From positions 62,001 to 126,000 of the forward strand of contig JAGRKE010000002.1 in the NCBI GenBank assembly GCA_020442385.1: a stretch of 64,000 nt of DNA, in the 5' to 3' direction. The notes under the pieces were generated by a model. The model made no database searches and was not told the origin of the DNA. It worked only from the letters and a program-made list of their open reading frames with translations. The position numbers were made by a program, and so were the translations under genes. Positions 27,601-34,748 of this stretch are shown here, one piece after another; positions within the stretch are counted from its first letter, which is position 1; the number at the start of each line of letters is the position of its first letter. This DNA comes from Alphaproteobacteria bacterium. GTDB taxonomy: Bacteria > Pseudomonadota > Alphaproteobacteria > Micavibrionales > Micavibrionaceae.

Positions 27601-27773
27601 TGAAGGATAAAGTCCGGCGCACCGCATTTGATATGCGCGGGGTCATTGATCGCCGTAACATCCGGCATAATGTCTTCAATGAGGGTTTTTAACGCAGGAC
27701 GGTAAGCGTGTTCGCGTGCTATGCCTGTCTTGAACTGTTTTTGTACGTCTTCTATATACTTTTGAAACGGCAT
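24636..27773 (-). CDS. Single-chain restriction-modification enzyme (type ISP/IIG-like)
   Basis: A 1045-residue protein combining a nuclease and an N6-adenine methyltransferase. Residues 53-70 hold a PD-(D/E)xK-type motif (PDFILHRRKIDVGYIEAKD, with E68 and K70). Then come a helical region, GVWYTPESVVNFIVR (about 313), SAM motif I DVATGTGTFLAEA (380-392), catalytic GNPPYNG (498-504) and a long C-terminal region that probably contains target recognition. Classical type ISP enzymes such as LlaGI also carry an SF2 helicase between nuclease and methylase; none is visible here, so the enzyme is closer to type IIG in layout. It lies six bases after the replication-initiator gene. Confidence 0.9.
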   Translation of the reverse strand: MPFQKYIEDVQKQFKTGIAREHAYRPALKTLIEDIMPDVTAINDPAHIKCGAPDFILHRRKIDVGYIEAKDVGIDLSKTEKTDQLKRYLESLDNLVLTDYLEFRFYRHGEKVDVIRIADIENGQIKPIPENYDRLKTLLLDFSAFQGQTIKSAKQLAKMMAHKAKLMKHIFYNVVSGEEESSLKDQLKAFQNVLMHDMTEEQFADVYAQTIAYGLFTARLHDKTKEDFSRSEALLLIPKSNPFLRQLFSYIAGSELDERVVWIVDALCEVFLFSDLDAILKDFGTATGQNDPMLHFYETFLTEYDKELKELCGVWYTPESVVNFIVRATDEVLKTHFDLKNGIADTSKIKIKTAAQEADKRTKTGRKMYETEVHKVQLLDVATGTGTFLAEAVKQIYRSYKGQEGIWSSYVENDLLPRLHGFELLMASYAMCHMKLDLLLQETGYKPTKMPPRLSVFLTNSLEEHHEDSYLPFANWLSHEANEATRIKRDMPIMVAFGNPPYNGESQNKGDWIMGLMDSYKQEPSGGKLKEKNSKWINNDYAKFIRMGEHFIDKNQEGVLAYITSHSYLDGPIFRGMRYHLLQTFNDIYILDLHGNPQKENAPDGGIDQNVFDIVEGVSIIVAVKHSKKANKKELANLHHAHLWGKRQSKYDFLSNNTLSSIPFEKLDYQEPFYFFVPKDFEGKGGYDKGFVVTELFPVNNTGIITKRDKLCIQPTIENSYETIQDFLNLDEGEVRKKYKIPKDVRDWKYDWAKQDIIDSGADKNKIIPVNYRPFDRQYIYYTGKSKGLVGWPVSKITDHFVNRKNIGLITSRMTKGESFAHAFLAENMIEVIHLSSKTSNNAFIFPLYLYQSDMGQEQKVPNLDQKIYGKIKQSIPNATPESLFDYIYAVLHNPTYRDRYAEFLKIDFPRIPYPDDVSTFNALAKKGAELRGLHLMESDALDDLITTYPEAGDNEVQAIGKNSYRDGKVWINESQYFGKVPETAWEFYIGGYQPAQKWLKDRKGRTLSVDDIMHYQRIIVALTETERIMKEIDEINFLLNNNDK

Positions 27774-27779
27774 TACCCT

Positions 27780-28934
27780 CTACATCCTTGCTACATCTTT
27801 TAATAAGTCTTGATCCACAATATCTTGTTTTATCAGCGGTATAAACTCCTTTAACTGGCTTTTCACAGCCCCAAGAACCGCAAAGCGCGGAGATTTAGTA
27901 TCTTGCTCCAACTTTTTAGCATCGGCTTTCAGACGATAAAACTGACTGTCATTAAGGCCAAGCAATAGCCTTGCTCCTCTAATGCCTGTTTGCTGGCACG
28001 TCTGAACAAAGCCCATCAGAGCCAAAATAGTATGTGGCCGTTTTTTAGGAAAATGCGCCCGAATGTTATCAATCAGCTTTTCACAGCTTCCCGTATCAAT
28101 GTTCAGAACATAAAGCCCCTTGGTTATTTCTTCCCAATAATACATCAATATGGCGCGGGATAAGCTGGCGCAAAATAACCCTTTTAGGGTCATTTCACGG
28201 CTTACGCCAAGGGTTTTGATTAAGCTTTTTAGCTTTCGTGATTTTAGCCGTACTTCCAAACGCAATACCTCTGGCGTTTTCTGCCCTGCAAACAAATCGT
28301 GTTGGCAATCATAGTCCGTTTCAGCACCACGCCCCGCGCCATATTTTCTGGCCTGTTCCAAATCTTTAACTTTGTCATAGATGGCTATTTCAAATGTGCT
28401 GGCATGATATTTTGCCATTTGCCCGCCATTACGAAAATCGGTTTGGTTCAAATCTAGTTTGGCCGATATATCCAGTTTTTGCAGCGTTTGTATAAGCAAA
28501 TAACAAGGCGTATCCCTAGCTAGCAAAACATTCTTGGAATAATGAATTGCCGCAACCCTAGCATCGCTCAGTGCCTCATAGGTTGTTTCAATCCCCATAC
28601 GCTTTAAGCCTGCCAGCAGTGCCTTAATAACGCTGTCAAACCCCTCATTCCCGTTCAGTTCTTCAAAATTATTGCCAAAAATCAATTTAGGGGCTGAAAA
28701 CTCTATTTTCATCCAGACCGCACTTGCCCAATCCCCGAAAGGCTTTTTGAAAACTGTTATGCGCGGCAGATACCCTTGTGCCTTTTCGGCTTTGGTGGGG
28801 TTGTAATAGCATTTTACAATGCCGCCATCGCCAAAAAGTGGGTTCGTCAATGCACCCACATGGGGCGTAAAGCGTTCAGGCAAATGAATAATATAATCAT
28901 CACGCTGTAAATTTATGGCAATCGTATCCAGCAT
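27780..28934 (-). CDS. Replication initiator of the filamentous-phage gene II/X (Phage_CRI) type
   Basis: A 384-residue protein with MLDTIAINLQRDDYIIHLPERF at the start, VKCYYNPTKAEKAQGYLPRI and EFSAPKLIFGNNFEELN, AAIHYSKNV, NGGQMAKYHASTFEIAIYDK and VLRLEVRLKSRK. These segments match, as I recall them, the gene II/X replication proteins of filamentous phage and related plasmids, which nick a double-strand origin for rolling-circle replication. The active Tyr is not assigned. It is followed directly by the restriction enzyme and preceded by a SpoVG-like gene that overlaps it by 35 bases. Confidence 0.72.
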   Translation of the reverse strand: MLDTIAINLQRDDYIIHLPERFTPHVGALTNPLFGDGGIVKCYYNPTKAEKAQGYLPRITVFKKPFGDWASAVWMKIEFSAPKLIFGNNFEELNGNEGFDSVIKALLAGLKRMGIETTYEALSDARVAAIHYSKNVLLARDTPCYLLIQTLQKLDISAKLDLNQTDFRNGGQMAKYHASTFEIAIYDKVKDLEQARKYGAGRGAETDYDCQHDLFAGQKTPEVLRLEVRLKSRKLKSLIKTLGVSREMTLKGLFCASLSRAILMYYWEEITKGLYVLNIDTGSCEKLIDNIRAHFPKKRPHTILALMGFVQTCQQTGIRGARLLLGLNDSQFYRLKADAKKLEQDTKSPRFAVLGAVKSQLKEFIPLIKQDIVDQDLLKDVARM

Positions 28935-29205
28935 TATTACAACTTTTCTTTTTTACATCTTTAATTTTTTGGAAAACGGCACTTTCAATGGCCTTGCTGG
29001 CCTGCCTGCTTATTGGGTGGCAAATATTGAAAACTTGATCGCCCGATTTTCGGTTGGGATACGTTAATCTGTACCCCGATCCGTCAAGACGCTCATGGAT
29101 GGCAATACCGCTAACGTAAAACGCCTCTGTTAAGATCAATGAAGCAAAGCCAATCAGGCCACATTGCGGCTTTATAAACGTGATATTTACATCGCTAATT
29201 TTCAT
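28900..29205 (-). CDS. SpoVG-family protein
   Basis: A 101-residue protein beginning MKISDVNITFIKPQCGLIGF, continuing ASLILTEAFYVSGIAIHE, then YRLTYPNRK and FNICHPISRQASKAIESAV. This pattern is that of SpoVG (Firmicute sporulation/RNA- and DNA-binding regulator). Homologues occur in mobile elements. A strong Shine-Dalgarno AAGGAAG lies about seven bases before the ATG at 29203-29205, so this start is preferred over an upstream one. Its end overlaps the initiator gene by 35 bases. Confidence 0.75.
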   Translation of the reverse strand: MKISDVNITFIKPQCGLIGFASLILTEAFYVSGIAIHERLDGSGYRLTYPNRKSGDQVFNICHPISRQASKAIESAVFQKIKDVKKKSCNNAGYDCHKFTA

Positions 29206-29380
29206 GGAGTGGCTTCCTTTGTGGTTTTGTCGGAACAACCTGTTCCCGTTCATTGATTTTGATGAGCAAGGACATGAAGCCAGATAGGTTATAATGCGCG
29301 CCTACGGCCTCCTGTTGAGTCAAAGACGCATTAGGCTTGTACTGGTTCAAGATTTGGTTGAAGTTTTGTATTTCAGTCAT
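29195..29380 (-). CDS. Small hypothetical protein of the element
   Basis: A 61-residue ORF (MTEIQNFNQILNQYKPNASL... to LHEN) overlapping the SpoVG-like start by 11 bases. No motif or family is recognised. Such short overlapping genes are usual at the head of phage/plasmid replication modules. The longer frame beginning at 29446 would include a hydrophobic stretch but has no better start. Confidence 0.55.
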   Translation of the reverse strand: MTEIQNFNQILNQYKPNASLTQQEAVGAHYNLSGFMSLLIKINEREQVVPTKPQRKPLHEN

Positions 29381-29438
29381 TACACAGCAAAAGTTTGTTA
29401 ACTCATGCTGTAACAATAAGAATTGGCTGATCTTAAAG

Positions 29439-29481
29439 ATAACCAAACACTAGAGATTATATATAACCACTAGAGGTTATA
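29439..29481. promoter_or_regulatory. Tandem imperfect repeats, possible operator
   Basis: Two adjacent copies of an ATAACC...ACTAGAG(A/G)TTATA unit (about 29439-29462 and 29463-29481); the second is a near-perfect palindrome TATAACC-ACTAGA-GGTTATA. They lie between the divergent replication module and the lipoprotein gene. Confidence 0.55.
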
Positions 29482-29591
29482 AATTAGACTTTGGCTGCTT
29501 TGCAATGGGTATTAATATAAATCACCAGTAGAACAAAAACGATTTAATGTTATTATCTCTTCAAGATAATTTAATGAAGAGAAGTTCTGTC

Positions 29592-30140
29592 ATGAAGCTA
29601 AAAGCACTAACAATAATTACCTTTTCACTTTTGTTAACGGGCTGTATTACACAGAAGATTCGACATGACGCAGCACTTAATAATAACGAGGGCATTTTTG
29701 TAACTAAATTATCCTGCGGCAGTGGCGTGCAAGTTGTAAACGTCTATAAATCTGGCGAAAAAGTAGATCATAGCGGGTTTGGAAGTTTTTCAAGCACCTC
29801 TGCTGGCAACCGCGTTGAAGTGTTAATTTGCGATGATGATAATTACAAAATTATGTCACTTCCAGAAGGACAATACTATCTTGGCCGTTTCGTTAACAAT
29901 GCCGCAGCGCGCAGCATTAGCGAGAGTGATGCTGTCAAATTCGATGTTATAAGAAATAAAATCAATTATATTGGAGATATTTCAATTTTAAGTGATAGCA
30001 GATATTCAGCGAATACTTGGACAACAACCGTCAGAAACACAAGAATTACAATGAACCCAAAAATGAAAACTATGCTTAAAAATGACGAGCCTATTCTATT
30101 AAACAAATACGCATACACAGAAAAGCCTGCCACGCGCTAG
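29592..30140 (+). CDS. Predicted lipoprotein
   Basis: A 182-residue protein with a type II signal peptide MKLKALTIITFSLLLTGC, lipobox LLTG-C18. The mature part is polar and strand-rich with a Ser/Gly stretch (SGFGSFSSTSAGN) and two more Cys (LSCGSG and VLICDD). It is the only outward-transcribed single gene of this type in the element. Two upstream in-frame ATGs exist (29547, 29574), but the ATG at 29592 gives a proper signal peptide and has AGAGAAG upstream. Function unknown; surface exclusion or accessory envelope roles are guesses. Confidence 0.78.
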   Translation: MKLKALTIITFSLLLTGCITQKIRHDAALNNNEGIFVTKLSCGSGVQVVNVYKSGEKVDHSGFGSFSSTSAGNRVEVLICDDDNYKIMSLPEGQYYLGRFVNNAAARSISESDAVKFDVIRNKINYIGDISILSDSRYSANTWTTTVRNTRITMNPKMKTMLKNDEPILLNKYAYTEKPATR

Positions 30141-30167
30141 TTTTTTAAAGAGACTTGCTGTCGTAAA

Positions 30168-31121
30168 CTATGCTTTGGATGCTTTATAATGGGCATTAAC
30201 CCAACCATAAAACGTTGGCTTTCTCCAATCAGTGCCTTCACGCTGGTGGTTTTGGTAGGGCTGAAAAACAGATAACAGTTCGGAACGTTCTTCTTCAATC
30301 ATGCTGGCGACAGCATTACACAATTGATTGGCGGAGGAATAAGCGGCTTTTTCCAGTTCATTCTGGCAAAGCACCTCAACCATATCTCTTAAAGGCTTAT
30401 AAGCCTGATAGGAATTAGCACCACCTTTTCTTTTTTCTTCAATGTATTGGCTGTCTTCCGATTGATGTTCCTGATCTAAGCCCTCATTCACAGCCTGACG
30501 GAAAGAGCGTTGTTCTTGGCTTCTAGAATATAAATCTTCTGTCCACCCCTCAATGAGGCTTCGCCATTGCGACCAGTTTCGAGCCTCTTTTGTTCTGGGT
30601 ATAACATCTTCATCAAAATCCCTAATCATCTCATCTTCGCTGTAATTGCAGCATCGCAGGGATTCCACGTAATCTCTTAATATTGCAGTGCCGTTTCCTT
30701 CATTCCAATAATCAAAGCGGTTGCGACAGATACCTTTGACGTAGGCAATTTTTTGATCTATCGGCGGCCTGTTCATCAAGTTGGCTATGCCGCCAATTCT
30801 TTTAATGAATGTTTCTACGCTGTCTTTTTCAAGATCATCATCTTCATTGTATTTAAGATATTTAGTCGCCGATGTGTCTATTGCCTCAAAAATATCGGCA
30901 AGTTCAAATTTACGGTAAAGTTTTTCAATGGTTTGAAACCCATTTTTATTAAAAGTAAATGGGTAAATTTTTTCTTCTATGTATTCAATAATCGTGCTGA
31001 TAGCCTCTTCATCAGCATCCTGAGAGGCGCGTCTTGACTGAATAACGGCTTCAATTTCTGCACGCTTATTATTGGCTTCGCTATCGAAAGTATCTTCGTG
31101 ATTTTTACTCTGCTTTGACAT
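30168..31121 (-). CDS. Hypothetical protein of the element, 317 residues
   Basis: A soluble, highly charged, helical protein. A segment around FQTIEKLYRKFELADIFEAI and KRIGGIANLMNRPPIDQKIAYVKGICRNRF looks like a helix-turn-helix or replication-accessory type region seen in phage and plasmid genes, but I cannot name a family. The C-terminal third has many Arg, Glu and Gln and a WRKPTFYGWVNAHYK end. It is divergent from the T5orf172-like gene and convergent with the lipoprotein gene. Confidence 0.7.
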   Translation of the reverse strand: MSKQSKNHEDTFDSEANNKRAEIEAVIQSRRASQDADEEAISTIIEYIEEKIYPFTFNKNGFQTIEKLYRKFELADIFEAIDTSATKYLKYNEDDDLEKDSVETFIKRIGGIANLMNRPPIDQKIAYVKGICRNRFDYWNEGNGTAILRDYVESLRCCNYSEDEMIRDFDEDVIPRTKEARNWSQWRSLIEGWTEDLYSRSQEQRSFRQAVNEGLDQEHQSEDSQYIEEKRKGGANSYQAYKPLRDMVEVLCQNELEKAAYSSANQLCNAVASMIEEERSELLSVFQPYQNHQREGTDWRKPTFYGWVNAHYKASKA

Positions 31122-31292
31122 TTATGTGTTACAGCCTTGGTTCTTTACATTTTTAATAACATTGGATTGAGGTAATGATACCTGTGTCGTTCAACCAAAA
31201 TCAATGAGAACAAATAAAGAATATCCACAGATTGCTTGGCGTTTGAAGGCGTTTGTAATATCTTTTTATCAACCCAGAAAAAACAGCACAAA

Positions 31293-31892
31293 ATGACTGA
31301 ATTTCGTTACTTAAAAGGAACTGTTTATATTTTTGAAAATTGCGCGGCGAAGCGTGTAAAAGTCGGCATGACCATCAACAATGCTTTCGGTCGATTGAAC
31401 GATATAAATGACATGTGGCTGCAAAGAAAGGTCACATGCCAGATTTGCGGTGGACGCCGAAAGACTGATGACCCAGAATTAATGCCTCATCATTCAGGTC
31501 GATACGGTCGTAATTGCCAAGGAAGCCATGAGCCACCCTTTGAAAAGGATATTTCCATTGCCGAAAAATACTTACAAGAGCTTCAAGACCCTAATGCAGA
31601 TCAAAAGGAAGACACGCGATTTATCAATAATTTGAAAAAAAGAATAGCAAAGTACAGAAATTGGCCTGAACCGCTGGGCGTTTGGAAGCTTGGGCTTTCA
31701 TTTCATACAGACCGCGCGGAACAGGTAGAGCTTCTTGCACATAAGTATTTAGAACAATACCTTGATGAAAAAGCACCTTTTGGTGAGGTATTTAGTTGCG
31801 ATGTGCAAACCGCGACAAAGGCTGTTGAAAAGGCTTTAAGCCAGCTAAATCTATTAGATTCCGTAAGAAAAGAAGTTCAACAGAGAGCGTAA
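31293..31892 (+). CDS. GIY-YIG nuclease-fold protein (T5orf172-like) with a Cys/His cluster
   Basis: A 199-residue protein. The N-terminus GTVYIFENCAAKRVKVGMT resembles the GIY-YIG-derived T5orf172/Mug113 domain (VYI...KVGMT...R), completed near the C-terminus by a region with RAEQVELLAHKYLEQYL and FGEVFSCD. A Cys/His-rich insert (CQICGGR, HH, NCQGSH, about residues 45-75) may bind zinc. The ATG at 31293 is chosen because the frame upstream has only non-ATG starts. Function in phages and elements is unclear; a nuclease role is inferred from the fold. Confidence 0.72.
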   Translation: MTEFRYLKGTVYIFENCAAKRVKVGMTINNAFGRLNDINDMWLQRKVTCQICGGRRKTDDPELMPHHSGRYGRNCQGSHEPPFEKDISIAEKYLQELQDPNADQKEDTRFINNLKKRIAKYRNWPEPLGVWKLGLSFHTDRAEQVELLAHKYLEQYLDEKAPFGEVFSCDVQTATKAVEKALSQLNLLDSVRKEVQQRA

Positions 31893-31963
31893 TGCCTAGT
31901 TGGGCATCTACTCGCTAAAACAATAATATCTTGATAGTGACCAGTTCGTAACGTATCAAGGAT

Positions 31964-31996
31964 GGGGAGCCATTTTTTCAAGACCGCCACCCTCTT
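31964..31996 (+). repeat. Right junction copy 1 (attR-like)
   Basis: GGGGAGCCATTTTTTCAAGACCGCCACCC. The first 11 bases match the end of tRNA-Asn plus its flank, and the rest recurs in copy 2 at about 32073-32101 with two differences. This probably marks the element-chromosome boundary. Confidence 0.6.
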
Positions 31997-32055
31997 CCCA
32001 ATATTTCAGATTGCTCTTTTTTTTAATGAGCACGCGCTTGCGCGCTTCGCTCTGG

Positions 32056-32083
32056 GGTTCGAATCCGGCCCGGGGGAGCCATT
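32056..32083 (+). repeat. Right junction copy 2: partial tRNA-Asn 3' end
   Basis: GGTTCGAATCCGGCCCGGGG, one inserted G, then AGCCATT, matching tRNA-Asn 23267-23293. A second partial tRNA end 92 bases beyond the first junction suggests two tandem integration events or an earlier excision scar. There is no full tRNA here. Confidence 0.7.
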
Positions 32084-32106
32084 TTTTTCAAGATCACCAC
32101 CCCGCC

Positions 32107-32739
32107 TTAAACAATCGTGTGAACCTCAATATTGGTATTCTCGACTTTGCGGTAAAGCACATCCGCAGATAACAGATTTATACTTTCAACGGGTTGGTAT
32201 TTTGCTTTAAACGCATCGAGGCTTTGTTTTTCGGACCCACCCCTATTGAGATACTTTACACCACGATCACTTAAGTGTTGGCATACACGTACTGTTTGAT
32301 AATCGGACAAACCCGTTATCGACACGTCTCCTAAATTGACAAGCAAGTTGGCTGTTTCATGATCTGTTTCATCCCAAACAGAAAAGCCGACAGGTCTTTT
32401 ATCTTCCATGAACAACAGGCCTTTTGCAGAATCTGGATTTTTCTCGATAACTTTAAAAAACTCGAGATAAAACTCAGGCATATCGTCCGTATATTTGTCA
32501 TTCAAAATCATATTGCCTTCCCAAAACTTTAGAACCGCGCTCATAAACTTAAGGGCATTATTTTGAACCAGCGGATGATTACATACAACTAAAAGTGAGT
32601 GATCGCTTTTATAAAGCCAAGCACCTTTACGCCCAGTTAAAGTATAATAAAGTGCTGAATTTAAAAAACTATCTATTCTTTTTTTATTTTGACCAGAAAG
32701 CTCTTGCTTCAGAAATTCGTAAGAAATTTTGCCGTGCAT
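32107..32739 (-). CDS. GNAT/DUF2156-like protein, internally shortened paralog
   Basis: A 210-residue protein clearly paralogous to the next gene: starts MHGKISYEFLKQELSGQ, then TGRKGAWLYKS, and a C-terminal half with FWEGN, PVGFSVWDET, ITGLSDYQTV and GVKYLNRGGSEKQSLD. The C-terminal part resembles GNAT-fold acyltransferase regions of the DUF2156/MprF type. Compared with the neighbour about 110 residues are missing, in frame, between VVCNHP and NNALKF. It sits 23 bases beyond the right junction copy 2. Activity of the shortened form is doubtful. Confidence 0.75.
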   Translation of the reverse strand: MHGKISYEFLKQELSGQNKKRIDSFLNSALYYTLTGRKGAWLYKSDHSLLVVCNHPLVQNNALKFMSAVLKFWEGNMILNDKYTDDMPEFYLEFFKVIEKNPDSAKGLLFMEDKRPVGFSVWDETDHETANLLVNLGDVSITGLSDYQTVRVCQHLSDRGVKYLNRGGSEKQSLDAFKAKYQPVESINLLSADVLYRKVENTNIEVHTIV

Positions 32740-32806
32740 AACATTCCGTGAAACTGTTCCTTTTCACAAAAAATACAGTTTATTACGTAAATATACAAGC
32801 TTTATT

Positions 32807-33790
32807 TTATGGCAATAGATAAGAGGAAGATTCTACGAGTGTATGCGCTGAGATATTTACATTCTCAACCCTGCGATAAAGTACATCCGCAGATAGGAGC
32901 TCAACACTCTCGGCTGGTTGATATTTGATTTTAAAATCATCAAGGCTCTTTATTTCCGACCCCCCTATATTTAGATAACGAATTCCACGTTTATTTAGAT
33001 CCTGACATACCGAGACCATTTGATAATCTGATAGCCCGGTTATCGACGTATCCCCTAAGTTGACAAAGCAATTCGAAATATCCGGCGCCGTTTGATCCCA
33101 AACAGTAAACCCCACAGGCCGCCTTCCCTGCATAAAGAAAAGCCCGTTCACTTGACCAGGGTTTTCATCCATAATTTTAAAAAGCTCAAGATAAAACTCA
33201 GACATATCATCCGTATCTTTTTCATTGGCAATCATGTTCCCCTCCCAAAACTTTAAAGTAGCGCGCATTAAGCGCAGTGCATTGTCTTGGTTGAGAGGTA
33301 TATGCGTAATGTGCTCCGCTGCCTTGCGAAATTTCTTTCTAATTTGCTTAAATTCTTTTCCTTCCAAAGCCTGCACCTTGGCCGTGTCCAAAACATGAAC
33401 AGGATAGCGCCAATCCATCACATGCTCTTCAACAATAGAAACGCCTGAAACAGCAGAATAATTTAAATTTTCTAGTTTTCGCTTAAGTGTTTCTAATTCG
33501 CCCGCCGAATAACGAGCGAGTTGCACACCATTTTTAGGCGGATCAATCATGTTCAGAACCGAGGCTGTCAATTCGTAATCAGCTTTTCCTATTTCGGGAA
33601 AAACCATTAAACGCTGTTCTATGTGAGGATGCTCGCACACAACCATAGATGAAAATTTACTCTTATAAAGACGAGCACCCTTGCGCCCTGTTATTGTATA
33701 ATAAAGAGGTGAATTTTGATAGCTATCAGGCTTCGCTTTTTGCGAACCAGTCAATTCTTGCTTCAAAAATTCGTATGAGAGCGCGCCCAT
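32807..33790 (-). CDS. GNAT/DUF2156-like acyltransferase-fold protein
   Basis: A 327-residue protein (MGALSYEFLKQELTGSQ...). Residues 54-165, absent from the shorter paralog, include LETLKRKLENLNYSAVSG and FKQIRKKFRKAAEHI, like the first half of tandem-GNAT lysyltransferase-type proteins. The second half has GRRPVGFTVWDQ, LGDTSITGLSDYQMV and GIRYLNIGGSEIKSLDDFK, typical of DUF2156-like proteins. There is no membrane segment. Substrate is unknown; family members transfer aminoacyl groups to lipids or peptides. Transcribed with the paralog; both lie between the element and the XRE regulator. Confidence 0.78.
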   Translation of the reverse strand: MGALSYEFLKQELTGSQKAKPDSYQNSPLYYTITGRKGARLYKSKFSSMVVCEHPHIEQRLMVFPEIGKADYELTASVLNMIDPPKNGVQLARYSAGELETLKRKLENLNYSAVSGVSIVEEHVMDWRYPVHVLDTAKVQALEGKEFKQIRKKFRKAAEHITHIPLNQDNALRLMRATLKFWEGNMIANEKDTDDMSEFYLELFKIMDENPGQVNGLFFMQGRRPVGFTVWDQTAPDISNCFVNLGDTSITGLSDYQMVSVCQDLNKRGIRYLNIGGSEIKSLDDFKIKYQPAESVELLSADVLYRRVENVNISAHTLVESSSYLLP

Positions 33791-33902
33791 AAATCCCTAC
33801 AAACACAATTATAAGTTGTGTTTTAGAAAAAACATAAGACACTTCTAAATCGCAACTAAAACTATACTTTTGAATATATCGGTATGCCCAAAACACACAG
33901 GG

Positions 33903-34568
33903 TTATGTGCTGGAAGTTTGACTCATCACAAGATTTTCATAGGGAGGAATAATTGCATTACCCCACAAATATTCAAAACGGCGCCTTTCTTCGTCATAAA
34001 TATTTTTATTTTCAATGATAAGGCATACAGAGTTACTCCAAAACTGCAAGGCAACCTTGCCGCCATAGAGGAAAAACATCATTCCGCTTCTAAAAACATC
34101 CTTAGGAAGCCAGCGGTAACATTCCGGATCTTGGATAAAGAACGTATCACCCTCACAAGAAAGGAGGCGCTCTGAGATATTATGCTCCTTCAACCTTTTT
34201 AGATGAGACATTAATTCATCAGGATAAGCCTGAAACACCGGGCGTTCATTCACATAGGAAATAAGAACCTCACCACCGCTTCTTTTGAGCGTATCGAAAA
34301 CATCATCCCACAAATCGAGATACATTGTTTTCCCCTCAAGCAATTGAAACGATGTTTGACGTTTCTGAACACCGTAATTGCCGACAAATTCGATGCCGCG
34401 TTTTTCGAGGGCTTCTTGGATTTTCTCCATATTCTCGGCGCGGGGATTAAACAGCCCGCTTTCAAAATGCGTAATCGCCGTTTTGGACAAGCCGCAATCA
34501 TCGGCAAGCTCCATTTGTTTCAGACCCAAAAAGCTGCGGGCGGCTTTGCATTGTTCCTTTGTGATCAT
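33903..34568 (-). CDS. XRE-family regulator with C-terminal sensor-like domain
   Basis: A 221-residue protein. Residues about 4-60 form an HTH_3 domain (CKAARSFLGLKQMELADDCG, LSKTAITHFESG). Residues about 85-215 form a separate domain with LISYVNERPVF and ERLLSCEGDTFFI, resembling the C-terminal part of TrmB-like or related sensor regulators. It is the first gene on the minus strand from the 34569-34748 divergent region, which contains a strong inverted repeat, probably its operator. The neighbouring GNAT-like genes, 112 bases downstream, are likely targets or partners. Confidence 0.85.
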   Translation of the reverse strand: MITKEQCKAARSFLGLKQMELADDCGLSKTAITHFESGLFNPRAENMEKIQEALEKRGIEFVGNYGVQKRQTSFQLLEGKTMYLDLWDDVFDTLKRSGGEVLISYVNERPVFQAYPDELMSHLKRLKEHNISERLLSCEGDTFFIQDPECYRWLPKDVFRSGMMFFLYGGKVALQFWSNSVCLIIENKNIYDEERRRFEYLWGNAIIPPYENLVMSQTSST

Positions 34569-34683
34569 GCCAAAAAATCTCCAGTATTACTTATTTAATT
34601 TTAAATTAGCATTTTAGGCAAACAATCCTAAACTATACCTAAGAGTTAGTAGTTTAACTTTAATTCATGTCATTTTTTGTTGC

Positions 34684-34710
34684 ATACATTTGCGTGCGAT
34701 GCAAATGTAT
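34684..34710. promoter_or_regulatory. 10-bp inverted repeat, candidate operator
   Basis: ATACATTTGC-GTGCGAT-GCAAATGTAT: perfect 10-base arms with a 7-base loop, between the divergent XRE gene and the 96-residue gene. It probably binds the XRE regulator or another dimeric repressor. No U-tract follows on either strand, so it is unlikely to be a terminator. Confidence 0.55.
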
Positions 34711-34748
34711 TTTGCAAAGACTTAAGTAAAACAGTGGGGGAAACACAA

